Below, one piece after another: positions 16,410-24,790 of a stretch of DNA of 64,000 bases; the first letter of the stretch is position 1, and each line of letters starts with the position of its first letter. A program made the translations under genes and the position numbers. The DNA is from Erythrobacteraceae bacterium WH01K (GTDB taxonomy: Bacteria; Pseudomonadota; Alphaproteobacteria; Sphingomonadales; Sphingomonadaceae): positions 1,302,001 to 1,366,000 of the forward strand of contig CP115966.1 of the NCBI GenBank assembly GCA_027941995.1, given 5' to 3'. The notes below the pieces were generated by a model, which saw only the letters and a list, made by a program, of their open reading frames with translations, did no database searches and had not been told where the DNA came from.

Positions 16410-17123
16410 ATGTTGCGTGTTTTCCTCCCCTTGGCTGCCATGGCTGCCCTCGCCGGATGCGGCGAAGGGGACGACCAAGCCTTCCTGCCGCCCGAACGGG
16501 ACCCCGTCGCGGTCCAGGCGGTCAACGATCAGATCATGACTGATCCCGACCTCTCCAGCCGAAACGAGGCGAATGCCGCGCTGACATCCAGCACGGAAAA
16601 CACGGTTCCCCCCGTGGTCGGTACGGCAGAAGCGATCGAGACGGCCAAGGCGCAAGCCGCCGAATTGCTGGGCAAGAGGGTTCCGCCGCTACCCCCTGTA
16701 ACCGAACCGGCCGAAGAGAAATTCATACCGGCCAGCGCGGCCATCGCCCTGCAGGACATGGCGGCCCTGACCCCAACCTTCCGCGACTGTGCGGAAGGGG
16801 TCAATTATACCGCTCGCTGGGCTGTGGACTGGCCGTCCGTCCTGCCGATCTACCCCCTTGCGAATTTGCGGGAGGGCGCCGGGAATACCAGCGGCGACTG
16901 CGACCTGCGTGCCGTATCGCTGCTGACGCCCGTTGCCCGAGACGATGTTTCGGCTTTCTATTACGCAAAAGCCCGCGCCGAGGGCATGGACGTCGCTACC
17001 GAGATGCTCGGCCCGGCGCATCGCATCACCGCCAGGGGGCGGGGGATGGAGGCAAGGATTTATACCGTGTCGACGCCTTATGGGCAGACGCGACTGGACA
17101 TGGTCCTTTCAAAAGCGAAATGA
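16410..17123 (+). CDS. Putative outer-membrane or periplasmic lipoprotein
   Basis: 237 residues. Signal MLRVFLPLAAMAALAGC has lipobox LAGC with Cys17. A low-complexity spacer (residues ~20-100) leads to a folded part with an apparent disulfide pair (FRDCAEGVNYTARWAV and TSGDCDLRAVSLL). The end, ARIYTVSTPYGQTRLDMVLS, looks like a beta strand. I do not recognise a family. The start at 16410 is fixed by the signal peptide; the in-frame upstream region crosses the terminator at 16304-16340 and is rejected. Confidence 0.82.
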   Translation: MLRVFLPLAAMAALAGCGEGDDQAFLPPERDPVAVQAVNDQIMTDPDLSSRNEANAALTSSTENTVPPVVGTAEAIETAKAQAAELLGKRVPPLPPVTEPAEEKFIPASAAIALQDMAALTPTFRDCAEGVNYTARWAVDWPSVLPIYPLANLREGAGNTSGDCDLRAVSLLTPVARDDVSAFYYAKARAEGMDVATEMLGPAHRITARGRGMEARIYTVSTPYGQTRLDMVLSKAK

Positions 17124-17151
17124 AGGCGTCCGCGGATGCTATCGCCCGCTC

Positions 17152-18567
17152 TCAGCCGTCCCTGAAGCCGACACCGACACTGGCGCGCGGCTGGTCCAGC
17201 TCTGCGCTGGCGACCGGATAGGCACAGTAATCGGCCGCGTAAAAGGCCGCCGGTCGATGATTGCCCGACAGGCCGAGTCCGCCGAAAGGCGCTTTCGAGG
17301 ATGCCCCGTTGGTCGGCTGGTTCCAGTTGACGATGCCCGCCCGGACACTGGCCCAGAAACGGTTGTAATCCTGCGGCGAGCCGCCGATCAGCGACGCCGC
17401 CAGGCCGAAGCGCGTATTGTTTGCCTCGGCAATACCCTCGTCCAGGTCCTTCACCCGGATTACCTGCAGGAGCGGCCCGAACAGTTCGACATCCGGCCGG
17501 TCTTTCAGCGCGGTGGTGTCGATGATTGCGGGGCTGAGGAAAGGCAGGGAATCGTCGGCGCGCTGCATATGCTTGATCGCTTTCCCGCCATTGGACAGGA
17601 AATACAGGAAGCTTTCCACCAGCTGGTCGGCCACGCCGTTATCGATGACGGGCCCCATGAACGGGGCCGGTTCGGCAAAGGGATCACCCACGATCAGGCG
17701 ATCGGACAGACGCTTCACCTCCGCCATGACATCGTCATACATGCTGTCGACGACGATCAGGCGGCGGGCGGCCGTGCACCGCTGTCCGGCAGTGGTGAAG
17801 GCGGATTTGACGATCAGGACCGCAGCGTCGGTCACCAGCGGCGTGTCGGTGACGACCAGAGGATTGTTGCCGCCCATTTCCAGCGCGACGATCTTGCCCG
17901 GGTTCGTCGCCAGCCGCTTGTTGATGGCGATACCGGCCTGCGCGCTGCCGGTGAAAAGGACGCCGTCCGTGCCGGGATGTGCGACCAGCGCTTTCCCTTC
18001 TTCCGGCCCACCGACGAAGAACTGCGCGACCGCGGCGGAGATACCCGCCTTGTTGAAGCATTCCATCAGCAGTTCGCCCACCGCCGGGGTCTTCTCGCTT
18101 GGCTTGAAGATGACGACATTGCCGGCAATCAGCGCGGGAACGATATGGCCGTTGGGCAGGTGTGCCGGGAAATTATAGGGGCCGAGCACGACCATCACGC
18201 CATGCGGCTTGTGACGCACCGCAGCCGATCCCCCCAGTGCGCTGTCTAGCTTCTTCTGGCCTGTCCGGTCGGCATAGGCCGTGACCGAGATGTCGACCTT
18301 GTTGATGACGGCCTCGACCTCGGTATGCGCTTCCCACAGGGGTTTGCCCGTCTCGCGCGCGATCAGGGTGGCCAGCTTGTCCGATTCCTTGCGGACCTCG
18401 TTCGCGAAGCGTCGGACCAGTTCGATACGGGTGGCTAGCGGCTTTGCCGCCCAGGCCGGCCAGGCCCGCCGTGCGCGGTCCACCGCTGCATCGACATCCC
18501 CCGTCCTCGCACGCCAGAGTTCCTCGCCGGTGGCAGGTTCGTAAGAAATGATTTCAGCTGTCGACAC
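17152..18567 (-). CDS. astD: Aldehyde dehydrogenase, AstD-like (succinylglutamate semialdehyde dehydrogenase)
   Basis: 471 residues from GTG 18567. NAD-linked aldehyde dehydrogenase fold with the general base in ALEMGGNNPLVV and the nucleophile Cys in TTAGQRCTAARR. PYNFPAHLPNGHIVPALIAG and LYFLSNGG-type segments match the AstD branch, which oxidises N-succinylglutamate semialdehyde in arginine breakdown. No other ast gene is nearby, so the substrate is inferred from family only. GTG with AGGACAGGA upstream gives the start MSTAEIISYEPATGEEL. A longer frame to 18681 lacks support. Confidence 0.88.
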   Translation of the reverse strand: MSTAEIISYEPATGEELWRARTGDVDAAVDRARRAWPAWAAKPLATRIELVRRFANEVRKESDKLATLIARETGKPLWEAHTEVEAVINKVDISVTAYADRTGQKKLDSALGGSAAVRHKPHGVMVVLGPYNFPAHLPNGHIVPALIAGNVVIFKPSEKTPAVGELLMECFNKAGISAAVAQFFVGGPEEGKALVAHPGTDGVLFTGSAQAGIAINKRLATNPGKIVALEMGGNNPLVVTDTPLVTDAAVLIVKSAFTTAGQRCTAARRLIVVDSMYDDVMAEVKRLSDRLIVGDPFAEPAPFMGPVIDNGVADQLVESFLYFLSNGGKAIKHMQRADDSLPFLSPAIIDTTALKDRPDVELFGPLLQVIRVKDLDEGIAEANNTRFGLAASLIGGSPQDYNRFWASVRAGIVNWNQPTNGASSKAPFGGLGLSGNHRPAAFYAADYCAYPVASAELDQPRASVGVGFRDG

Positions 18568-18872
18568 GCGATCTGTTGTCCTGTCCTGAAGGCGACGAGG
18601 CTTCCGCTTCGAGCAGGTAAGCGTCGTTAGTCCTGATGAAAACCTATTAATACTCTTGCACTTCTTGCGGCGATGACACACTGTCCCGTTGCTGAACAGA
18701 GGGGGTAATCGTTTCGGAAGTGCACCTTTCGTCCAATGGCAGCGTTAGACGGGCAGCTTCCAACAATAAAGGCCTGCAGGCTAAACTGCGGGACGAGCTG
18801 GGATCGCATCGGGTTTAGTCACCTTTCTGACGGAAGGGGCTACAATGCAATTTTCCAAGAAGAGGGACCATT
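18568..18872. other. Intergenic region between divergent astD-like and autotransporter genes
   Basis: 305 bases with no credible gene. It must hold promoters for both divergent genes, but I see no clear -35/-10 pair. A good ribosome site (AAGAGGGA) sits just before the autotransporter ATG. Compared with the neighbours it is somewhat richer in A and T around 18630-18665. Confidence 0.5.
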
Positions 18873-20489
18873 ATGCGTAAATCGATGATCAAGGGGGCTA
18901 GCTACGCCCTGTCCGTGTCGGGCATGGCTCTTGCGGCCATGAGTTTGTCCGCGGCACCTGCTTCGGCTGCCGAGTGTCTTCTGGATACGAACGAGGATAA
19001 CACAGTTTCCGCCGGAGATACCGACGGTAGTGCTACCTCCGACGATATCACCGCATTGGCGTGCGGAGCGTTTTCCAATGCTGATTCTGCAGCGACGGCA
19101 ATCGGCTTTGGCTCCTTCGGCTCGACCGCATCGACCGCTGTCGGTGCAGTGTCGTTCGCAGACGTGAACGGTGTATCGGTCGGCGCGACGTCGGTCGCAT
19201 CGGTCAACGCGACCGCGCTTGGCTTCCAGTCGCAGGCAATGGGCACGAGTTCGCTTGCTGCCGGGGACTCGGCGATGGCGGGCGGCGAGTTTTCGACCGC
19301 ACTCGGATTTGTGAGCTCGGCGTCCGGACGCGCTTCCACCGCCGTGGGTGCGAATGCTTCGGCCGAAGGCGTGCGTTCGATTGCCATCGGCAACGCTAGC
19401 ATGGCAACTGGCAGCAATTCGATCGCCATGGGCCGTGGCGCTGTCGCCAGCGGCGGCGACGCAATCGCAATTGGCGGTAATCGCGACGACACCGGCGGAC
19501 GTATCACTCGCGCAAGGGGCGCTTCGACCACCGTTGTCGGCGGGCAGGCGCAGGCCCTTGGAGCAGGTGCTACCGCATTCGGCTGGCGCTCCGAGGCCAA
19601 CGCCGAACGCGCGACGGCTCTTGGTCACTTGGCCACGGCGCAGGGCGTCCGTTCGCTTGCTGTCGGTGAAAATGCCGATGCGCAGAGCGATTTTTCAACC
19701 GCCATCGGCAATGAATCCGTCGCCAATGGTATCGATGCTTTGGCCATCGGCGACTCTGCTGCTGCCAATGGCAATTCGACCACTTCGGTTGGCGGCGAGT
19801 CGGTTGCAACCGGTCCGGGGGCTACCGCCTATGGGTGGCGTTCTGCAGCAAATGCCGAACGTGCCACGGCGCTTGGCCACCTTGCCTCGGCAACGGGTGT
19901 GCGCTCGGTAGCTGTCGGCGAAGCGGCTTCCGCTTCCGGCGATGGTGCCATCGCGCTCGGCAACGAATCGATCGCATCGGGCGTCGACTCGGTCGCCATC
20001 GGCAACGGCGCGGTTGCAACGAATGACGGCCAGGTCGTCATCGCCAACCTCGCGACGAGCACGGGTAGCCAGACGGGCGATCTCAACTTCGTCACCGCTG
20101 ACGCTAACGGCACGCTGGGCCTGACCACCGGTATCGCCACCTCGGCTTCGGTCGCGGCGGTCGCTTCGGATGTCGCTGCCCTGCAGACGCTGACCAGCAA
20201 CCAGACGGCACAGATCAACACGCTGTTCGGTCAGACGGCTGCCAATAGCGAAGCGATCGAGCGCGCCAACGAAGGTGTCGCAATGGCTCTCGCCATGGAA
20301 AGCCCGATGCTTCCGGCCGGCACCAATTTCGGCCTTTCGGGCGGCATTGGTTATTTCGAAGACCGCGCTGCCGGTACGATGGCCTTCTCGGCCCGCGTCG
20401 GCACCAATGCTTCTGTCTCGGCCGGTGTCGGTGTCGGTTTCGACAGCGGCGAAGTCGGCGCACGTGGTGGCTTCCAGGTTGCCTGGTAA
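18873..20489 (+). CDS. Trimeric autotransporter adhesin with YadA-type head and anchor
   Basis: 538 residues. A signal peptide (to about ASAAE, residue 33) is followed by a long head of YadA-like 14-residue repeats: SIAIGNASMATGSNSIAMGR, ATALGHLATAQGVRSLAVG and similar. A neck and short coiled-coil stalk (LQTLTSNQTAQINTLFG, NSEAIERANEGV) lead to the C-terminal YadA anchor (MALAMESPMLPAG to GGFQVAW), which forms the outer-membrane trimer barrel. It should expose an adhesive head at the cell surface. Residues 230-313 and 314-397 are an internal duplication. The stalk is very short. ATG 18873 follows AAGAGGGA; ATG 18885 is an alternative. Confidence 0.92.
   Translation: MRKSMIKGASYALSVSGMALAAMSLSAAPASAAECLLDTNEDNTVSAGDTDGSATSDDITALACGAFSNADSAATAIGFGSFGSTASTAVGAVSFADVNGVSVGATSVASVNATALGFQSQAMGTSSLAAGDSAMAGGEFSTALGFVSSASGRASTAVGANASAEGVRSIAIGNASMATGSNSIAMGRGAVASGGDAIAIGGNRDDTGGRITRARGASTTVVGGQAQALGAGATAFGWRSEANAERATALGHLATAQGVRSLAVGENADAQSDFSTAIGNESVANGIDALAIGDSAAANGNSTTSVGGESVATGPGATAYGWRSAANAERATALGHLASATGVRSVAVGEAASASGDGAIALGNESIASGVDSVAIGNGAVATNDGQVVIANLATSTGSQTGDLNFVTADANGTLGLTTGIATSASVAAVASDVAALQTLTSNQTAQINTLFGQTAANSEAIERANEGVAMALAMESPMLPAGTNFGLSGGIGYFEDRAAGTMAFSARVGTNASVSAGVGVGFDSGEVGARGGFQVAW
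19560..20063 (+). repeat. Two 84-codon tandem repeats inside the autotransporter head
   Basis: Copy one (19560-19811, beginning GAGATAFGWRSEANAERATA) and copy two (19812-20063, beginning GPGATAYGWRSAANAERATA) align over 84 residues. The proteins are much closer than the DNA, where many third positions differ. This suggests an old duplication kept by selection on the protein. Confidence 0.75.
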
Positions 20490-20533
20490 GCCGATCGTCA
20501 TTCTGGCCACGCCGATGCGTGCCTGAGTCTGAG

Positions 20534-20563
20534 ATGCCGGGGCCCGTGTGTCCCGGCATTTTT
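20534..20563 (+). terminator. Intrinsic terminator after the autotransporter gene
   Basis: ATGCCGGG (20534-20541) pairs with CCCGGCAT (20552-20559) over a ten-base loop and is followed by TTTT. It sits 18 bases before the next start at 20581, so read-through would be needed for co-expression. Confidence 0.85.
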
Positions 20564-20580
20564 GTATCCGGAACCTTGGA

Positions 20581-21120
20581 ATGAAAACACGTTTCCCCGC
20601 TTTCAACGTCTGCCTAATGACGGTTGCAAGTATCGCCCTTGAAGCCTCAGTCGAGGCTCAGGAGGCGGTTGCATCCCTGCAATCTACGCAGCACATGGCC
20701 CGCCCCAGCGTCGATGCTCCGCCAGCGATCCGGCCCGTGCCGGGACAATTGGAGCTTTCGCAGCTGATTTGGGCGACGATGATTACGGTCGAGAACGCGA
20801 ACCGGACGGGAAACTATTCCGTTTTGCGTCAGTCGGGATCGCAGGCCTTCCAGATCGGCTACGCTCCGGCGCAGCTGGCACAGGTCTTCTCGGGGCTTCG
20901 ATCGACCGGCGTCGACCTGTCCACCACTCTCCTTGTTCCCCCGACATATACCGAAGCACCGCAAGTGCTGAAGGACGGCGTTTTCCGGGTGCAGGGGCTG
21001 TTCCAACTCCGCCCCCGGGCCATCGGTTTCGATCTGTATTACCAGTGGGAGCAGGGCCTTTGGAAAATCTACGGCATCGATATCATTCCGCTCAAAATGC
21101 CGGAGCAGCGGGATAGCTGA
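20581..21120 (+). CDS. Secreted protein of unknown function downstream of the autotransporter
   Basis: 179 residues. A probable signal peptide (MKTRFPAFNVCLMTVASIAL) ends near EASVEAQEA. The mature part has an NTF2-like or DUF-type feel: LIWATMITVENANRTGNYSV, then LAQVFSGLRSTGVDLS, and ends in strands (FRVQGLFQLRPRAIGF, YYQWEQGLWKIYGIDIIPL). I cannot name a family. It lies right behind the autotransporter, separated by a terminator, and its last 29 bases overlap the convergent selO end. A partner role for the adhesin is conceivable but unproven. Confidence 0.78.
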   Translation: MKTRFPAFNVCLMTVASIALEASVEAQEAVASLQSTQHMARPSVDAPPAIRPVPGQLELSQLIWATMITVENANRTGNYSVLRQSGSQAFQIGYAPAQLAQVFSGLRSTGVDLSTTLLVPPTYTEAPQVLKDGVFRVQGLFQLRPRAIGFDLYYQWEQGLWKIYGIDIIPLKMPEQRDS

Positions 21121-22525
21121 CATGGCCTGCGGGCATGGGCGCCGGGCCGTGCGCCTTGCCCATCTGCCTGAGCGCTTCGACCTTCGCGTTCAGCGGACCC
21201 CAGTCGTCTTCGCGGTCGATTGCTGACCAGATCGCTTCCACTTCTTCGATCAGCATCGATTCCGGGGCGTCGCCGTTCCAGTACGCATGGCCTGCCCCGG
21301 CCGGCTCGTAATTCTCGAAGGCAGCGGCCAGTTCGCCTTCAGCGCCCCGGCCCCCGCGATGCGCGAAGAAGAACGCGTCCGGCTGCCAGCCGCCTTCTCG
21401 CAATTCCTTCTCGCTTGCCGCCACTAGGGCAGCGTCGGCCTCTGGGCCCCGGCTTCGCACGCCGAGGCGCCAGCACCAGCGCCGCGCCACGTTCTCGGCG
21501 TAGAGCGGGCCGAAACGCTCTAGCGCAGCGATCAACGGGGGCGCATCGGCCACCAACCGCAAGGCAACCGCCAATTGACCGCAATTCCAGTGCATCGCCT
21601 CCGGCTGGCGGCCGAAGGCATAAAGGCCCTGGTGGTCGAAATACGCGGCGGTGAAGCCCGGCTTCCACCGGGGAAGCCAGCGCCACGGTCCGTAATCGAA
21701 GCTCTCGCCCGAGATATTCATGTTGTCCGTGTTCAGCACGCCATGGACGAAGCCCGCAACCATGTAGCTGGCAGCCAGGTCGGCCATGCGCTCGACCACC
21801 AGGTGCAGCAATTGCACGGCGGGCTCGCTGCGTCCCGGCGCATCTTCTGGCGGAGGAGGGCCGGGGAAGTTTTCCAGGCAATAAGCGACCAGCGCTTCCA
21901 TCTGCTCGCTCTCTTCGAGGGCCAGCAGCCTCTGGAAGGAGCCGATCCTGATATGGCCGTGGCTGAGGCGCGTCATCACGGCCGAGCGCGTGGGCGAAGG
22001 CTCGTCTCCGCGCTCCAGCGCCTCTCCGGTCTCCACCGCCGAGAATGTACGCGAGGTGTAGACGCCCAGCGCCTCCAGCATTTCGGTGGCGAGGATCTCG
22101 CGCATGGCGCCTTTCAAGGTCAGGCGCCCGTCACCGCTGCGGCTCCACGGGGTTGTGCCCGACCCCTTGGTCCCCAGGTCCATCAGGCGGCCTGTTCGGC
22201 TCCGAAGCTGGGCGAACAGAAACCCGCGGCCGTCACCGATTTCCGGATTGTAGGTGCGGAACTGGTGACCGTGATATCGCAGGGCCAGCGGGCGTGGCAG
22301 GCTGCCTTCCAGCGGCTGGAACCGGCCGAAATGGGCCAGCCACTGCTCGTCGGTCAGGTCGGCGAGCCCCACCTGTGCGGCGGCCCGGTCGTTGCGAAAG
22401 CGCAGGACCGTCTGCGGGAAGTCCGCCGCATCGACCGGATCGGCCAGCCACGCCGACACTTCCTCGATGGTTCGCTGCGGGCGGTATGGCGCATTGCCTG
22501 CGGCGTCTTGCAGATCGGATTGCAT
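21092..22525 (-). CDS. selO: Protein adenylyltransferase SelO (YdiU family)
   Basis: 477 residues, the same length as E. coli SelO. This pseudokinase transfers AMP to Ser, Thr and Tyr of target proteins. Family motifs are LALRYHGHQFRTYNPEIGDG, the nucleotide loop region DLGTKGSGTTPWSRSGDG with AMREILATEML, and the metal site HGVLNTDNMNISGESFDYGP. E. coli SelO has a redox clasp between a Cys in FICNHSDHQG and one at the C-terminus. Here the first site is FTAAYFDHQG and the end is SYPAAPAF, so both are missing. The start MQSDLQDAAGN at 22525 is divergent from the hydrolase gene. Confidence 0.93.
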   Translation of the reverse strand: MQSDLQDAAGNAPYRPQRTIEEVSAWLADPVDAADFPQTVLRFRNDRAAAQVGLADLTDEQWLAHFGRFQPLEGSLPRPLALRYHGHQFRTYNPEIGDGRGFLFAQLRSRTGRLMDLGTKGSGTTPWSRSGDGRLTLKGAMREILATEMLEALGVYTSRTFSAVETGEALERGDEPSPTRSAVMTRLSHGHIRIGSFQRLLALEESEQMEALVAYCLENFPGPPPPEDAPGRSEPAVQLLHLVVERMADLAASYMVAGFVHGVLNTDNMNISGESFDYGPWRWLPRWKPGFTAAYFDHQGLYAFGRQPEAMHWNCGQLAVALRLVADAPPLIAALERFGPLYAENVARRWCWRLGVRSRGPEADAALVAASEKELREGGWQPDAFFFAHRGGRGAEGELAAAFENYEPAGAGHAYWNGDAPESMLIEEVEAIWSAIDREDDWGPLNAKVEALRQMGKAHGPAPMPAGHVSYPAAPAF

Positions 22526-22603
22526 GCCGCGATAGTGGGGGCCAGAACCGCGGGGCGCAAGCAGCATGGCCTTCGCATGCCGAAATCCCCTATGATCCGG
22601 AAA

Positions 22604-23500
22604 ATGCACGACACGATGGAAACGCCCTACGCCCACCGGACCTGGCAGAGCGCCGACGGACTGACCCTGCATTTTCGCGACTATCCCGGGCCGGAGGAGG
22701 CGCGCGACCTGCCGCCGGTATTGTGCCTTCATGGCCTGACACGCAATGCCCGCGACTTCGCTTCGCTGGCCTTGCGTCTGGGTGCAAGGCGGCGCGTGAT
22801 CGTCCCGGAAATGCGCGGCCGGGGGCGCAGCGATTATGCGCCCGACAGCAGCACCTATTCGCCCACGACCTATGTCGCCGATGTCGAGGCACTGCTGGCG
22901 GAGGAGACCATCGACGCATTCATCTCCATCGGAACCTCGATGGGCGGTCTGATGACCATGATGATCGCTGCAGCGGACGCCGCAGCCGGCAGGCAGCGGA
23001 TCGTCGGTGCTGTCCTTAACGATATCGGGCCCGACCTCGACCCGTCCGGCATAGACAAGATACGCGGTTATCTGGGGCAGGGCCGCAGCTATCCCACATG
23101 GATGCATGCAGCCCGCGCGCTGAAGGAAACCCATGACGACGCGCATCCCGATTTCGAGATCGGGGACTGGCTCGACATGGCCAAGCGGACACTGGTCGCA
23201 GGGCAGAGCGGACGACTGGTCTATGATTACGACATGGCCATCGCAGAACCCTTCAACCAGGCGCCCGCCAATGCCGCACCGCCGGACCTTTGGCCGGCCT
23301 TCGATGCGTTGGGCGAAATCCCGCTGCTGCTGGTGCGGGGTGAGCTTTCCAACCTTCTGACGACTGAAACGGCGGAGCGGATGGCGCAAAGACACGCGAA
23401 TATGGAACTGGTGACGGTGAAGCGCTGCGGGCATGCACCCATGCTGGACGAGCCGGAAGTCTTGGCTGCAATCGACCGCTTGCTGGAGAAAACCACGTGA
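22604..23500 (+). CDS. Alpha/beta hydrolase
   Basis: About 298 residues. The alpha/beta-hydrolase fold is shown by LCLHGLTRNARDF (oxyanion region), the nucleophile elbow ISIGTSMGGLMTM with the catalytic Ser, and the late histidine in VKRCGHAPMLDEPE. RLVYDYDMAIAEPF is also typical. It resembles esterase or haloperoxidase-type members; the substrate is unknown. In-frame ATGs at 22592, 22604 and 22616 are all possible; GGAAA before 22604 is a slight argument for that one. It is coupled to the glycosyltransferase gene by a GTGA overlap at 23497. Confidence 0.87.
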   Translation: MHDTMETPYAHRTWQSADGLTLHFRDYPGPEEARDLPPVLCLHGLTRNARDFASLALRLGARRRVIVPEMRGRGRSDYAPDSSTYSPTTYVADVEALLAEETIDAFISIGTSMGGLMTMMIAAADAAAGRQRIVGAVLNDIGPDLDPSGIDKIRGYLGQGRSYPTWMHAARALKETHDDAHPDFEIGDWLDMAKRTLVAGQSGRLVYDYDMAIAEPFNQAPANAAPPDLWPAFDALGEIPLLLVRGELSNLLTTETAERMAQRHANMELVTVKRCGHAPMLDEPEVLAAIDRLLEKTT

Positions 23501-24651
23501 CGACCGCGAAGGATGCGCTTCCGCCGCGCCTGCTGCACCTGCATTCGACGTTCGATGCCGGGGGCAAGGAACTGCGCTGCGCGCGCCTCATCAATGCCTT
23601 CGGTCCCAAGGTGCAGCACTCCATCGTATCGGCAGTGGAGGGGGCTTACGGCGCATCCTCCGCCATCGCGCGCGGTGCGAATGTCACCTACCCGAAGGAT
23701 TTCCCTTCCTTGCAGGGACGCCCGACACTGGGCCGGTTGCAGTCCATCGCCAAGCGTATGGCTGCTCATTCGCTGGTGCTGACCTATAATTGGGGCGCGA
23801 TGGACGCGGTGATGGCGCATACCCTGTTCAAGGACGCGCTGGGCCTGCCGCCGCTGATCCACCACGAAGACGGCTTCGGCGAGGATGAAGCGGTCAAGCG
23901 CAAGTGGCTGCGCACGTGGTATCGCCGGATCGCGCTGGGCAAATCGAACGGTCTGGTCGTTCCTTCCGAGATGCTCGAAGAGATCGCGCTGGAAGAATGG
24001 CAGCAGCCGATCGGCCGGGTGAAACGCATCCCCAACGGCATCGATACGAAAGCATTCGGCAAGAAACCGAAGCCTGATGCGCTGCGCGGCGTGGTCAAGC
24101 ACCGCGACGAATTCTGGGTCGGGACGCTCGCCGGGCTGAGAGCGGTCAAGAACCTGCCAGCTCTGGTCCGGGCATTCGCGAAACTGCCCGAGCCATGGCA
24201 GCTCGTCATCGTAGGCGACGGGCCGGAAGAAAAGGCGATCCGCGCCGAGGCCGAGGCGCAGAATGTCTCGCACCGTGTCCACCTGCCCGGCTTTGCTCCG
24301 GATCCAGCACGCTATGTCGGCCTGTTCGACATCTTCGCGCTTTCTTCGGATAGCGAGCAATTCCCGATCTCGGTCGTCGAAGCGATGGCCGCAGACCTGC
24401 CCGTTGCGGCTCCGGCCGTCGGCGACATCGCCGATATGGTTTCCGCGGAAAACCAGCCTTTCATCGTCCGGCCGGGGGATGCCGCTGCCTTGGGCGATGC
24501 GCTGCAGGAGCTGGCTACCGATGCGAAGTCGCGGCAGGCGGTGGGCGCGGCCAATCGCGAACGGGCGAGGGCGGATTATGATGAAAAGCAGATGATTGCG
24601 ACCTATCGCCGCCTGTACTCCAGCGCGATGGGGTGGGACGGCCTGACCTGA
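23497..24651 (+). CDS. Glycosyltransferase family 4 protein
   Basis: 384 residues from GTG 23497. A GT-B glycosyltransferase: the N-terminal FDAGGKELRCARLINAFG is the glycine-rich loop region, and the C-terminal nucleotide-sugar site appears as GTLAGLRAVKNLPALVRAF, VIVGDGPEEKAIRAEAE and the EX7E-type segment SSDSEQFPISVVEAMAADLP. No membrane helix is seen. Acceptor and sugar cannot be deduced; an envelope or exopolysaccharide role is usual. It begins inside the last codon of the hydrolase gene, so both are probably made together. Confidence 0.88.
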   Translation: MTTAKDALPPRLLHLHSTFDAGGKELRCARLINAFGPKVQHSIVSAVEGAYGASSAIARGANVTYPKDFPSLQGRPTLGRLQSIAKRMAAHSLVLTYNWGAMDAVMAHTLFKDALGLPPLIHHEDGFGEDEAVKRKWLRTWYRRIALGKSNGLVVPSEMLEEIALEEWQQPIGRVKRIPNGIDTKAFGKKPKPDALRGVVKHRDEFWVGTLAGLRAVKNLPALVRAFAKLPEPWQLVIVGDGPEEKAIRAEAEAQNVSHRVHLPGFAPDPARYVGLFDIFALSSDSEQFPISVVEAMAADLPVAAPAVGDIADMVSAENQPFIVRPGDAAALGDALQELATDAKSRQAVGAANRERARADYDEKQMIATYRRLYSSAMGWDGLT

Positions 24652-24700
24652 CGGCGTCGGCTCCACCGCGCCGACCGCGCAATCGGGTCCACAGCTTCAC

Positions 24701-24716
24701 TGGCGGTTAACCGCCA
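24701..24716. repeat. Perfect 16-base palindrome upstream of the YfgM-like gene
   Basis: TGGCGGTTAACCGCCA is fully self-complementary. It lies 50 bases after the glycosyltransferase stop and 75 before the next start. It could be an RNA hairpin (stem TGGCGG/CCGCCA, loop TTAA, with CTTCTATT after it) or a dimeric protein site. Neither is certain. Confidence 0.45.
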
Positions 24717-24790
24717 CTTCTATTGAATTGCGCCCCTCATGGTTTAAGACCGCGCGCAACCATTTCTCAAGTCAAGGATACGTGCCCCAA

